Assembly (NCBI GenBank): GCA_963667005.1
Contig: OY762937.1
Location: 868,001-932,000 of the forward strand
Reading direction: 5' to 3'
Length of the DNA stretch: 64,000 bases
Origin: G963662605 sp963667005
GTDB lineage: Bacteria; Bacteroidota; Ignavibacteria; Ignavibacteriales; Ignavibacteriaceae
Below are positions 45,481 to 53,522 of this stretch, piece by piece (the stretch's first letter is position 1; each line of letters opens with the position of its first letter). The position numbers were made by a program, and so were the translations under genes. Below the pieces are notes generated by a model, which was given only the letters and a program-made list of their open reading frames with translations, did not search any database and was not told where the DNA came from.

Positions 45481-45684
45481 AGAAAACCCTTCGTGCCATC
45501 TCTATAATTATCGCAACTGTAAGATTTATATTCAGCCGGCAAATGTCAAGTTAAGAAAATCTTTTTGGCGGTACAATGAAGTGATATGTGCCTTATATGG
45601 GTTAAGAGAGGATAAAAATTATAGGAGTTATCTATACGGATATTTATATTTAATTAAACAAATTTATCGTCTCGGGAGAATCGC

Positions 45685-47277
45685 ATGTTCCTCTTATGTG
45701 CCAGTCCAATCATTGCCGGAGTTCACCGGAAACTATTTTTCAAATCACTTATCGTTTTTCTTTTGTGCAATCTGTTTCAACAATCAGACACAACCGGGCA
45801 GTCCCTATCTTCCGAACAAATTTATCAAAGGGTTGGCGGCGCGGTTGTAACAATTAATGCCTATGATAAGAATGAGAATTTAACTGCTCAAGCCAGCGGG
45901 GTTATTCTGAATGATAAGGGCTGGGTTGTGACAAATTATCATGTGCTATATGGAAATAATAAGATTAAAATATTACTCGGAAAAGACGCCGTTTCTTATA
46001 GTGATATTATCGGTATTGATCCCGGGAAGGATTTGATGATCCTCAAAATCAAAGGGAAGAAGTTTCCGCAGGTGGTTATCGGAAATGCAAAATCTCTATC
46101 AGCCGGAAGCAAAGTGTTTGTCATAGGCAGCGCGCTAAGCAAAGATAGTCTGGTTACAGAAGGGGTAATTACCAAATTAAAAAACTATGATGGGTTGAGA
46201 AGCAGCTTTATACAAATGACGGCCGGTATTTCAGTTAACAATAGCGGCGGCGCCGTTGTCAACGAGAAAGGGGAGTTGATAGGCATAAGTACTTTTGCTT
46301 TGTCGAAAGGGAAGAGCATCTATCAGCTGATTCCCGTTGAGGATATTTTCAGTGTGTCACTCGATTCCTACAGCAAAAACAATCGCTTTAAAGATTTCGA
46401 ATTATTCATGTCCGGAATGCATTCCTGTGAAAACGAAAAGTTTTACGAAAGCATAGAATATTATTCGAACTATATCCAAAAATATCCTAAAGATGCAGCA
46501 GCGTTTTATAATCTGGGGTTCTGTAAAAATTCAGTTATGAATTATTCTGACGCGGTTCAAGAATTTGACAAGGCTATCGCGATATCGCCTAATTATGCTG
46601 ATGCTTTTTATGGCAGAGGTCTTGCCAGACAAAATTTAAAAGATTATAATGGCGCAATTTCCGACTATACAAAGGCTGTTGAAATAAACGCAGATGATGT
46701 CCCCTCCTTAATCAACCGCGCGAGGGCTTTGTTTGAATTGAAAAAATATAGCGAGGCGATTCAGGATTTGGATAAGGTGTTAACTCTCTCTCCTGAAAAT
46801 GCCGATGCTTATTACTACAGGGGATTAACTAAAGATAGTTTACAGAATTCTAAGGACGCAGTAGCGGATTACAAGCTGGCCGCGAAATATGATCCTTTGT
46901 ATAAGAGTAAAATTCCCAAAACCGGCAGGGAGAAATCGAATGATTTTATAACATCAGGGAACGCGAGATTTGAGCAAAAGGATTATCTTGGCGCATTACA
47001 GAACTACCAGAAAGCGATAGATTCTGATCCATACTATTGCGACGCCTATATGTATCATGGGAACTGCAAAATAATGCTAAAGGATTATCCGAATGCCTTA
47101 AAAGATTACAACAAAGCAACAGAATTGCAGCCTTTTGATGGCCGGCTATTCAGGGTACGAGGACAAATTAAGCATGCAATGGGGGATATTAATGGAGCCA
47201 CTGTTGACTGGATGAAAGCAAGCCAACTCGGAGACAAAGAAGCTGGTCAATTAATGATGAAATTCAGGCCGAAATGA
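45685..47277 (+). CDS. HtrA/trypsin-like serine protease with TPR repeats
   Basis: 530 aa. Signal segment ('RKLFFKSLIVFLLCNLFQQ', 15-33). The trypsin-like domain (about 45-220) shows the triad His86 in 'VVTNYHVLYG', Asp116 in 'IDPGKDLMILKI' and Ser187 in 'SVNNSGGAVVN'; GNSGG is replaced by NNSGG but the Ser remains. No PDZ domain is seen; instead seven or so TPR units (about 245-525, 'AAAFYNLGFCKNSVMNYSDA') follow. It should act in the periplasm on misfolded or regulatory substrates, held by the TPRs. The exact start is uncertain: several hydrophobic residues precede. Confidence 0.82.
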   Translation: MFLLCASPIIAGVHRKLFFKSLIVFLLCNLFQQSDTTGQSLSSEQIYQRVGGAVVTINAYDKNENLTAQASGVILNDKGWVVTNYHVLYGNNKIKILLGKDAVSYSDIIGIDPGKDLMILKIKGKKFPQVVIGNAKSLSAGSKVFVIGSALSKDSLVTEGVITKLKNYDGLRSSFIQMTAGISVNNSGGAVVNEKGELIGISTFALSKGKSIYQLIPVEDIFSVSLDSYSKNNRFKDFELFMSGMHSCENEKFYESIEYYSNYIQKYPKDAAAFYNLGFCKNSVMNYSDAVQEFDKAIAISPNYADAFYGRGLARQNLKDYNGAISDYTKAVEINADDVPSLINRARALFELKKYSEAIQDLDKVLTLSPENADAYYYRGLTKDSLQNSKDAVADYKLAAKYDPLYKSKIPKTGREKSNDFITSGNARFEQKDYLGALQNYQKAIDSDPYYCDAYMYHGNCKIMLKDYPNALKDYNKATELQPFDGRLFRVRGQIKHAMGDINGATVDWMKASQLGDKEAGQLMMKFRPK

Positions 47278-47344
47278 CATTAACCCGAATGGGGTGATAA
47301 GCGAATATGTGATCTTCAGTATTTTTCTATATCACATTCCAGAT

Positions 47345-47400
47345 GGATTTTGATAAATCCCTGCTTTTGGCAAAACAACATTCCCGCCGGTATTTAAAAT
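47345..47400 (-). pseudogene. very degenerate tRNA-Glu 3'-end copy (copy A)
   Basis: Aligns with copy B (47430-47485), keeping 'gattttg', the inserted hairpin region, and the tail 'tatttaaaat', though the acceptor half is unrecognisable. Part of the gap 47278-47526. Confidence 0.45.
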
Positions 47401-47403
47401 GAA

Positions 47404-47428
47404 AAACGCCTTCTATACGAAGGCGTTT
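47404..47428 (-). terminator. terminator-like hairpin after tRNA-Glu copy B
   Basis: Perfect 10-bp stem AAACGCCTTC / GAAGGCGTTT, followed on the minus strand by TTTTTCATTT. It mirrors the terminator of the intact tRNA at 47495-47524, as if a whole tRNA-plus-terminator unit had been copied. Confidence 0.7.
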
Positions 47429-47429
47429 G

Positions 47430-47485
47430 TGACCCCAAGGGGATTTTGGCAAAGCCATGCCTTTGGCAGAACCCCTGTTGCACCA
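47430..47485 (-). pseudogene. degenerate tRNA-Glu 3' end with palindrome in T-loop (copy B)
   Basis: Matches the tRNA-Glu 3' acceptor strand and T-arm (TGACCCCAAGGGGATT...GAACCCCTGTT) exactly, except that about 22 bases (imperfect palindrome TGCCAAAG-gcatgg-CTTTGCCA in tRNA sense) sit in the T-loop right after GTTC. The D-arm, anticodon and 5' strand are gone. Confidence 0.75.
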
Positions 47486-47494
47486 TGATTTAAA

Positions 47495-47524
47495 ATAAAA
47501 AAGGTTCGTATTGCTACGAACCTT
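47495..47524 (-). terminator. terminator of tRNA-Glu
   Basis: Stem AAGGTTCGTA / TACGAACCTT (47501-47510 and 47515-47524) followed on the minus strand by TTTTTT, directly after the tRNA 3' end. Confidence 0.85.
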
Positions 47525-47526
47525 AG

Positions 47527-47598
47527 TGACCCCAAGGGGATTTGAACCCCTGTTACCGCCGTGAAAGGGCGATGTCCTAACCACTAGACGATGGGGCC
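47527..47598 (-). tRNA. tRNA-Glu (anticodon TTC)
   Basis: 72 nt, 5'-GGCCCCATCGTCTAGTGGTT and onward. Acceptor pairs GGCCCCA with TGGGGTC (one G-U), anticodon loop CTTTCAC, T-arm AGGGG-TTCAAAT-CCCCT. Discriminator A; CCA is not encoded. Degenerate copies and terminators follow at 47404-47485. Confidence 0.95.
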
Positions 47599-47677
47599 GT
47601 CTGCAGTATTTGCTGCAAAGTGAGCAACAAATATAAGAAAAATTTATAATTCAGAATTTACAATTCCAAATTATTCG

Positions 47678-47751
47678 TACGCCCTGCTGGACTCGAACCA
47701 GCAACCTACAGCTTAGAAGGCTGTTGCTCTATCCAATTGAGCTAAGGGCGC
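47678..47751 (-). tRNA. tRNA-Arg (anticodon TCT)
   Basis: 74 nt, 5'-GCGCCCTTAGCTCAATTGGA and onward; anticodon loop CTTCTAA, T-arm GCTGGTTCGAGTCCAGC, discriminator A with a G-U first pair, no CCA. It has no degenerate copy nearby. Confidence 0.93.
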
Positions 47752-47780
47752 ATCCATAAATAAATCTAAGAACACTTTTG

Positions 47781-47853
47781 TCGGGGCGGCAATCCCGATG
47801 TATCGGGAGAACTTGCGACCTTCCCGACCAGTCGGGACGCGATGAACCGCGCC
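47781..47853 (-). pseudogene. tRNA-Pro-like remnant with two palindromes (D1)
   Basis: Keeps the tRNA-Pro acceptor 3' strand, T-stem and part of the D-arm (GCGCGGTTCATCGCG). In the T-loop GAATC is replaced, after GTTC, by the 16-nt palindrome TCCCGATGTATCGGGA (47793-47808, plus strand). The 17-nt anticodon arm is replaced by TTCCCGACCAGTCGGGA (47821-47837), with no anticodon stem-loop of normal form. The 5' acceptor strand is lost. Confidence 0.8.
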
Positions 47854-47883
47854 ATAAAAAATATCTGTAATAACAACGTTATG

Positions 47884-47959
47884 TCGGGGCGGCAAGATTC
47901 GAACTTGCGACCTCCTGCTCCCAAAGCAGGCGCGATGAACCGGACTACGCTACGCCCCG
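47884..47959 (-). tRNA. tRNA-Pro (anticodon TGG)
   Basis: 76 nt, 5'-CGGGGCGTAGCGTAGTCCGG and onward; anticodon loop CTTTGGGAG, T-arm GCAAG-TTCGAAT-CTTGC, acceptor CGGGGCG with CGCCCCG, discriminator A, no CCA. Flanked on both sides by tRNA-Pro-derived remnants. Confidence 0.94.
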
Positions 47960-47990
47960 AAAATAAATCAATATCTTAAAAAACAACTCA

Positions 47991-48062
47991 GGAGGCGCAA
48001 GGAACTTGACGACCTTCCCGACCAGTCGGGACGCGTAAACATCAGACTACGCTTCATCCCGA
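47991..48062 (-). pseudogene. tRNA-Pro-like remnant with palindromic anticodon arm (D2)
   Basis: Aligned with tRNA-Pro over most of its length (5'-TCGGGATGAAGCGTAGTCTG in tRNA sense) with scattered changes. The same 17-nt palindrome TTCCCGACCAGTCGGGA (48015-48031) replaces the anticodon arm as in D1, but the T-loop has no insertion. Confidence 0.75.
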
Positions 48063-48191
48063 AAAATATTCATTTTCAGTCTAGTAATATAACATATTTA
48101 AAAATTAATCACAAATAGAGGAATAGAACATAGACGGCATTGATTTTCAACGATAAGTTAATATCTGAGAAGCCTTTTTTATATAACTGTA

Positions 48192-48225
48192 AAATCAGTG
48201 TTTATCTGTGTCATCCGCGTTCTAA
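48192..48225. repeat. dispersed repeat, second copy of 'CATCCGCG..TTCT'
   Basis: AAATCAGTGTTTATCTGTGT then CATCCGCGTTCTAA, related to 26889-26927. Lies between the D2 tRNA remnant and the thioredoxin-like gene. Confidence 0.6.
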
Positions 48226-48230
48226 TGAGA

Positions 48231-48704
48231 TTAATAGGGTTTTTTAGCAGAATGAGCCTTTTTCAGGAATTGCATGAATTTATCTGCATCATAAGACTTT
48301 TCTTTTTCCAAATCGCCGGTATCCTGCGAGTGGAGCAGTTTTCCTTTGCTGTCCAATACGAAAATATGGGGATATCCAGGTACTTTTGGGTATTTTGACA
48401 AAAATTCCTCGTTTTTAACTTCTTTGCTGTAATTAACTTTTACAACAATAAAGTTCTTTTCGATATAATCTTTGATTTCTTTGTGGGAAAGAATGAACTC
48501 ATCTATCCGGTGGCACCAGATGCACCATTCGCCGCCAACGTCAAGAATGATTTTTTTGTGCTGTTTCTGTGCTTGAGCAACTGCGGTTTTCAAATCTTCT
48601 GCGGGATTTCGGGTTGGATCAAATTTTACCCGTTCTTTGTCAAAATCCTGCGCAAAAAGCATCGAACCGACAAATAATAGCATAAATAGGATTTTGTAGC
48701 GCAT
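48231..48704 (-). CDS. thioredoxin-like thiol-disulfide protein
   Basis: 157 aa from the ATG at 48704 (signal peptide 'FMLLFVGSMLFAQ'); a longer in-frame start at 48746 adds 14 residues without signal features. The redox motif is CIWC (Cys61, Cys64) in 'DVGGEWCIWCHRIDEF'. 'PKVPGYPHIFVLDSKGKLL' contains the cis-Pro site. It is a periplasmic thioredoxin-fold protein of the DUF255/thioredoxin_7 type that may reduce or oxidise exported proteins. Single gene near the tRNA cluster. Confidence 0.85.
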   Translation of the reverse strand: MRYKILFMLLFVGSMLFAQDFDKERVKFDPTRNPAEDLKTAVAQAQKQHKKIILDVGGEWCIWCHRIDEFILSHKEIKDYIEKNFIVVKVNYSKEVKNEEFLSKYPKVPGYPHIFVLDSKGKLLHSQDTGDLEKEKSYDADKFMQFLKKAHSAKKPY

Positions 48705-48836
48705 ATAAACCTTCGAATTTTTACTACAAATATAAACCCCAGACACACAATGTGAGCAAAAATTTTGTGTGAGAAAAAAATACCCGGAATTTCTGTAATT
48801 ATGTGTGGTTTTTAATCTTACGGGCTATATTTATAG

Positions 48837-48868
48837 GTTGTCTTCGGCGCAGAAATTGATTAATTTTG
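48837..48868 (+). promoter_or_regulatory. candidate Bacteroidota-type promoter of pckG
   Basis: GTTG (48837-48840, -33) and TAATTTTG (48861-48868, -7, fits TAnnTTTG) with a 20-base spacer, about 100 bases upstream of the start at 48967. Confidence 0.5.
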
Positions 48869-48966
48869 TAATTCAGATACTCTGAATTCCCCATCATTAA
48901 GAGCGGCATCCGCCCCGGCGGATATGGAATAGAAACGAACGAAAATAAAAAGATATAAGGAACATC

Positions 48967-50751
48967 ATGACTACGAATAAAAAATTACTCCAGTGGGTTG
49001 ATGAAGTTGCGGCTTTATGCAAACCTGATAACATCTATTGGTGTAACGGCTCAGAAGAAGAATATAACAAGATGGCAGACATCCTTGTTAAAAAAGGTTC
49101 ATTCATAAAACTCAGTGACGAAAAAAGACCAAACTCATATTATGCAGTTTCAGATCCAACCGACGTAGCACGTGTTGAAGACAGAACATATATTTGTTCA
49201 AAAAATAAAGTTGATGCAGGTCCGACCAACAATTGGATGGATCCTGAAGAAATGAAAAAGACCATGTCGGCTTTGTACGACGGCTGTATGCGCGGAAGAA
49301 CGATGTATGTTATTCCGTTCAGCATGGGTCCTATTGGTTCACGAATTGCTCAGATCGGTGTTGAACTCACAGACTCCCCATACGTTGTGTGCAACATGCG
49401 CATCATGACCCGCATAGGCGATAAAGTATTAGAAACACTTGGCGACGGTGACTTTGTTCACTGCGTTCATTCTGTCGGATATCCACTTGGAGACGGACAG
49501 CAGGATGTTCCGTGGCCATGCAACAAAACAAAATATATCAGCCACTTCCCTGAAGAAAGAACCATCTGGTCATTCGGCAGCGGTTACGGCGGAAACGCTC
49601 TGCTTGGTAAAAAATGTTTCGCGCTCCGCATCGCTTCAGCAATGGCGCACGATGAAGGCTGGCTTGCTGAGCATATGCTTATTCTCGGTATCACTAATCC
49701 TGCAGGCGAAAAGAAATACGTCGCAGCTGCATTCCCGAGTGCATGCGGAAAAACAAATCTCGCCATGTTAACTCCGACTCTTCCGGGTTGGAAAGTTGAA
49801 ACTATCGGAGACGATATTGCCTGGATGAAATTCGGCGCCGACGGCAGATTATATGCCATTAACCCTGAAGCCGGTTTCTTTGGTGTCGCTCCCGGTACCT
49901 CAATGGATACCAACGGTAATGCGATGCTTTCAATGACAAAAAATTCTATCTTCACCAACGTTGCACTAACTGATGATATGGATGTATGGTGGGAAGGAAT
50001 GAGCGACGAAAAACCTGCTCACGTATATGACTGGTTACGCCGCGACTGGACTCCGGAAACCAAGAGAACTGCGGCTCATCCGAATGCACGTTTTACGGCT
50101 CCTGCTTCACAGTGCCCGGTTATTGATCCTGATTGGGAAAATCCGGCAGGCGTTCCTATCTCCGCAATTTTATTCGGCGGCAGAAGAGCGTCAGTAATAC
50201 CACTGGTTCATGAATCACTTTCATGGCAGCATGGTGTGTTTATCGGTTCAATGATCTCAAGTGAAACTACAGCAGCTGCGGCTGGTGCGGTTGGAACACT
50301 TCGTCACGATCCGTTTGCTATGTTACCGTTCTGCGGTTATAACATGGGCGATTATTTCAAACACTGGATTGAAGTAGGCAAGAAGAGCGACGAGAGCAAA
50401 CTGCCGAAAGTATTCTATGTTAACTGGTTCCGCAAAGATGAAAAAGGTAAATTCATGTGGCCGGGATACGGCGATAACATCCGCGTTCTCGAGTGGATTT
50501 TCGACCGCGTTAACGGAAAAGAAGTATATGCCGAAGCTCCGCTCGGAAGAATTCCTGCCGATGGCGCACTTGATACAAAAGGACTCGACATCAGCGCGGA
50601 TACTTTGAAAAAACTCTTTACTGTTTCAAAGGAACAGGGCTTAGGAGAAGTTGCTGAACTTCGCGAATACTACAAAACGTTTGGAGATCACCTTCCGAAA
50701 GAACTTGCTGCCGAGCTTGATGCTTTGGAAGCACGCTTCAAACAGCTATAA
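48967..50751 (+). CDS. pckG: phosphoenolpyruvate carboxykinase (GTP)
   Basis: 594 aa. Kinase loop 'FPSACGKTNLAML' (residues 256-268, catalytic Cys260 and Lys262), 'GDDIAWMKFG' (metal ligand Asp), 'FGGRRAS' and 'ENPAGVPISAILFGG' are all of the GTP-type enzyme. It converts oxaloacetate plus GTP to PEP, CO2 and GDP, the committed step of gluconeogenesis or the reverse as anaplerosis. AAGGA is seven bases from the ATG. Single gene with its own promoter and terminator. Length and residues normal. Confidence 0.96.
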   Translation: MTTNKKLLQWVDEVAALCKPDNIYWCNGSEEEYNKMADILVKKGSFIKLSDEKRPNSYYAVSDPTDVARVEDRTYICSKNKVDAGPTNNWMDPEEMKKTMSALYDGCMRGRTMYVIPFSMGPIGSRIAQIGVELTDSPYVVCNMRIMTRIGDKVLETLGDGDFVHCVHSVGYPLGDGQQDVPWPCNKTKYISHFPEERTIWSFGSGYGGNALLGKKCFALRIASAMAHDEGWLAEHMLILGITNPAGEKKYVAAAFPSACGKTNLAMLTPTLPGWKVETIGDDIAWMKFGADGRLYAINPEAGFFGVAPGTSMDTNGNAMLSMTKNSIFTNVALTDDMDVWWEGMSDEKPAHVYDWLRRDWTPETKRTAAHPNARFTAPASQCPVIDPDWENPAGVPISAILFGGRRASVIPLVHESLSWQHGVFIGSMISSETTAAAAGAVGTLRHDPFAMLPFCGYNMGDYFKHWIEVGKKSDESKLPKVFYVNWFRKDEKGKFMWPGYGDNIRVLEWIFDRVNGKEVYAEAPLGRIPADGALDTKGLDISADTLKKLFTVSKEQGLGEVAELREYYKTFGDHLPKELAAELDALEARFKQL

Positions 50752-50773
50752 AAATTCTTTTATAGAATATAAC

Positions 50774-50810
50774 ACAAAGCCGTCTCTAATGGGACGGCTT
50801 TGTTGTTTTA
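50774..50810 (+). terminator. rho-independent terminator of pckG
   Basis: 13-bp stem with one mismatch (ACAAAGCCGTCTC 50774-50786 / GGGACGGCTTTGT 50791-50803) with loop TAAT, then TGTTTTA. Confidence 0.8.
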
Positions 50811-50820
50811 AATCTTCTTC

Positions 50821-50915
50821 CCCCTCCCTTTGGGAGAGGGACTGAGGGTGAGGGCGGAGTTAGTCAAAGAAATGAGCCCTCATCTCCCGTCCTCTTCCCC
50901 CAGAGGGAGAAGAGG
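50821..50915. repeat. palindromic repeat, 'GAGGGTGAGGGC' type (copy e)
   Basis: Two hairpins (about 50821-50840 and 50891-50915, CCTCTTC...GAAGAGG) flank 'TGAGGGTGAGGGC' and 'GAGCCCTCATCTCCC', inverted halves with about 20 bases between. Same layout as copy f at 58690. Confidence 0.7.
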
Positions 50916-50923
50916 TGTCGTGA

Positions 50924-51538
50924 TCATTGTGCTTTTATAAACTTCTCCCAGTCTTCTTCGGTATCTAAATCCAGCAGCACTTCGGGATACTTGCACTCCC
51001 ATAGTTTTTTATGTACTACAGGCAGGCGGCTGATTTCACGCAGTGATTGAAATTCATTCTGTTCGTATATCAGACTAAAAAGAGAATTGTGTATGAGAAT
51101 AGGATGTGCGTTGCGCTCTTCGCATCTCGGTTGAATCCAATTATAGCTTCTTTCAATCTGCGACACAAATTCATTGTAGAATGCAGCAGGTATTCCCGGC
51201 TGGTCGACAAAGTGAAACAGCACCCACTCGCTTTCCTGAAGTTCATGGAATCCGGTTTTTAATGAGCCATACATGCCATCGGCATAAGACGCATTATAAA
51301 CAAACTGCACTTTAGTTTGCAATTCGGGTGTAAGCAACGGGGTAATGACAGAGATGATTTCATCATGCCGGAAACCTGTAACAACCGTAATCGTATTACA
51401 CGCTGCCGCCATTTTTTCAATAACATGAAGCAACAGGGGTTTGCCTTGCAGGGGGATGAGCGGTTTAAATCGTTTCATGCGGGATGAAAATCCCGCAGAT
51501 ACGATCAAACCATCCGGAAGGTTTTGCCGGTTGCTCAT
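50924..51538 (-). CDS. MobA-like nucleotidyltransferase
   Basis: 204 aa. 'LIVSAGFSSRMKRFKPLIPL' is the LAAGxxSRM-type loop that binds NTP, and 'FVDQPGIPAAFY' the metal/substrate loop of NTP_transferase_3. Such enzymes include molybdenum-cofactor cytidylyltransferases and sugar nucleotidyltransferases; no Mo-cofactor gene is adjacent. It starts immediately after the stop of thrC (TAAATG), so translation is coupled, but a pathway link to threonine is not clear. Confidence 0.8.
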   Translation of the reverse strand: MSNRQNLPDGLIVSAGFSSRMKRFKPLIPLQGKPLLLHVIEKMAAACNTITVVTGFRHDEIISVITPLLTPELQTKVQFVYNASYADGMYGSLKTGFHELQESEWVLFHFVDQPGIPAAFYNEFVSQIERSYNWIQPRCEERNAHPILIHNSLFSLIYEQNEFQSLREISRLPVVHKKLWECKYPEVLLDLDTEEDWEKFIKAQ

Positions 51539-52789
51539 TTATGCTTTCGAAAAATAATCTTTCCACTCACCGTAAGAAAGAATCTCCGGTGTGTCATTCC
51601 ATTTTGCCAGTGAGTTTGTATCCTTCAATCCGTTGCCGGTCAACATGAGCAGGGATGTTTCGCCGCTTTTCAATTTGCCGGAAGCTTTGTATTGTTGATA
51701 ACCCGCAAAAGCAATAGCGCACGAAGGCTCAACAAGTATTCCGGTTTTTTGCACCATGGTTTTTTGTGCTACAAGAATATCTTCATCTGAAATGGCAATT
51801 GCATCACCGCCGCTTTGTTCTATAGCGTGTGCAGCATGGAAAAGATTACGGGGTGCACCGGCCGAAATACTATCAGCTAAGGTTTTTGCTTCAATAAACG
51901 CGAATGATTTATCCTTCATGTATCGGCATACGGCATCGCTGCCTTTAGCCTGAAGAGCGATAAGCTTCGGGAGCTTTTCAATCCATCCGAGTTTTAACAA
52001 ATCCTCAAATCCGCGGTAAATGCCGGCGATGATAACGCCGTCGCCAACGGGAACGAAAATGTTATCCGGTACTTTGCCCTGTGATAAAATGAAGATGTCA
52101 AAGGCGGATGATTTCTTGCCTTCAATGGTCAGAGGATTATAAGCAGTGTTTCTGTTATACCATTTCTTTTGATTTGAGATTTCCAAACTGAGATCGAATG
52201 CATCATCGTAGCTGCCTTTAATAATATAAATGGCGGCGCCGAATGACTGTATCTGGATGCGTTTACCGAGCGGAATATTTTGCGGCACAAAAATATGTGA
52301 GCGGATGCCGAGTCGCGCGGAAATTCCCGCAAGTGAAGAACCCGCGTTGCCTGTTGATGCAGCAGCGATTTCGGTTATTCCCATTTCAATTGCTTTAGCC
52401 ACTACTAAAGATGTAGCGCGATCTTTGTATGATAATGTAGGATTACCGGTATCATCGAGAACGGAAAAATCATTGCCGTCGAATGAGAACTTGGGCAGTC
52501 CGGTTGCCGGTAATGCGATGCGATCCATCAAGGAATTATTCACCGGCTTTTGCAGTGGGTACAATTCCGGAGTAAACCAGAATCTTCCGGCGCGTTGTTT
52601 TAAAAATGCTTCGCGGCTGAGTTTCTTTTTTAACGATTCAAAATCATAATCAATTAGCAGGACGCCCGTTAACGGTTGATTGCGGTTGGCAGAGCCGCAA
52701 GCCGGGCATAAATACATTAATTCTTTTTCAACTTTTTCAGCGGCATATGTTTTATCGCACTGAAAACAACGATAGGTATAGTGACTCAT
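51539..52789 (-). CDS. thrC: threonine synthase
   Basis: 416 aa from the ATG at 52789, chosen because upstream codons encode an implausible hydrophobic stretch before 'MSHYTYRC'. A zinc-ribbon (Cys8, Cys11, Cys28 and Cys31) precedes the PLP domain; Lys122 in 'GNPTLSYKDRAT' forms the Schiff base. 'STGNAGSSLAGISARLG' and 'FVPVGDGVIIAGIYRG' are the phosphate and ring-binding loops. It converts O-phosphohomoserine to threonine. The nucleotidyltransferase follows with zero gap. It could also be a threonine-synthase-like cystathionine/diaminopropionate enzyme, but the Zn ribbon fits archaeal/bacterial threonine synthase. Confidence 0.87.
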   Translation of the reverse strand: MSHYTYRCFQCDKTYAAEKVEKELMYLCPACGSANRNQPLTGVLLIDYDFESLKKKLSREAFLKQRAGRFWFTPELYPLQKPVNNSLMDRIALPATGLPKFSFDGNDFSVLDDTGNPTLSYKDRATSLVVAKAIEMGITEIAAASTGNAGSSLAGISARLGIRSHIFVPQNIPLGKRIQIQSFGAAIYIIKGSYDDAFDLSLEISNQKKWYNRNTAYNPLTIEGKKSSAFDIFILSQGKVPDNIFVPVGDGVIIAGIYRGFEDLLKLGWIEKLPKLIALQAKGSDAVCRYMKDKSFAFIEAKTLADSISAGAPRNLFHAAHAIEQSGGDAIAISDEDILVAQKTMVQKTGILVEPSCAIAFAGYQQYKASGKLKSGETSLLMLTGNGLKDTNSLAKWNDTPEILSYGEWKDYFSKA

Positions 52790-52981
52790 AATACTCTTAA
52801 AATTGTGAATGAACAAAAATACACAGATAAACGGGAAATTGAAAAAAGCATCAAGCGGTAATAATCCATAAATATGAATAATTCTCCTTACCACAAGGTT
52901 TAAACATCGAGTTTTTATTGCCATTGGAGGCAAAAAAGGATAAGTTATTTGAACAAATAACAAATTTCCTGAAAGGGGCAT

Positions 52982-53461
52982 ATGAGGTTGAGGGTGTTTT
53001 TATTAATTGTGCTGTTTGTCGCAAGTAAAACATACTCCCAAAGCGATACACTTGTAATAAATACCGGAGATGAAATAAAATTGTTTCTGACGACACAGTT
53101 GGACTCTATCACTTTTAATAATTTTTCTAAGAGCAATCTGATAGCAGGCGAGAATGAAAGTCAGAAACAACAGCCTAACGAATTTCGGGTATGGCAAAAC
53201 AACTCCAATCATTTCAATCTACCAAAGAGACTCAATTGCTACTTACCAACGAAAGGTAACGTCGCTGTGCGCATATATGATATCAACGGCGGTTTGGTAA
53301 GGCAAATTTTTACGGGGGAATTGGAGCAGGGCAGTCATGAATTTTGGTGGAATGGACGTAATGAGCAGGGCGCGGCAGCTGCGAGTGGAAAGTACCTGTT
53401 CAGCGTGCAATTTCAGAATGTGCAATTGGCTCAAAAAGTCGTTTTTTTAAAGCGCAAATAA
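52982..53461 (+). CDS. small secreted protein with FlgD-like / T9SS-type C-terminal domain
   Basis: 159 aa, signal peptide 1-19. Short N-terminal beta part ending 'TTQLDSITF', then a ~80-residue FlgD-Ig/T9SS-type domain ('AVRIYDINGGLVRQIFTGEL' to 'FLKRK') that lacks the NPFNP motif of the other T9SS tails here. The 'DSITF' N-terminal motif also appears, in changed form, in the next gene. Both are likely surface or secreted. Start follows AAAGGGG. Confidence 0.7.
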   Translation: MRLRVFLLIVLFVASKTYSQSDTLVINTGDEIKLFLTTQLDSITFNNFSKSNLIAGENESQKQQPNEFRVWQNNSNHFNLPKRLNCYLPTKGNVAVRIYDINGGLVRQIFTGELEQGSHEFWWNGRNEQGAAAASGKYLFSVQFQNVQLAQKVVFLKRK

Positions 53462-53522
53462 CTCCAATCATTGTTTAACTAATGTGATTCAATTTTTTAA
53501 TATATTATAGTGGAGAATAAAA

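Noticed and set aside
47327..47584. minus-strand open frame over tRNA-Glu
   Set aside because: It covers the tRNA and its remnants, and such frames appear by chance in structured RNA genes.
47713..47895. minus-strand open frame over tRNA-Arg and D1
   Set aside because: Overlaps tRNA genes and tRNA-like remnants.
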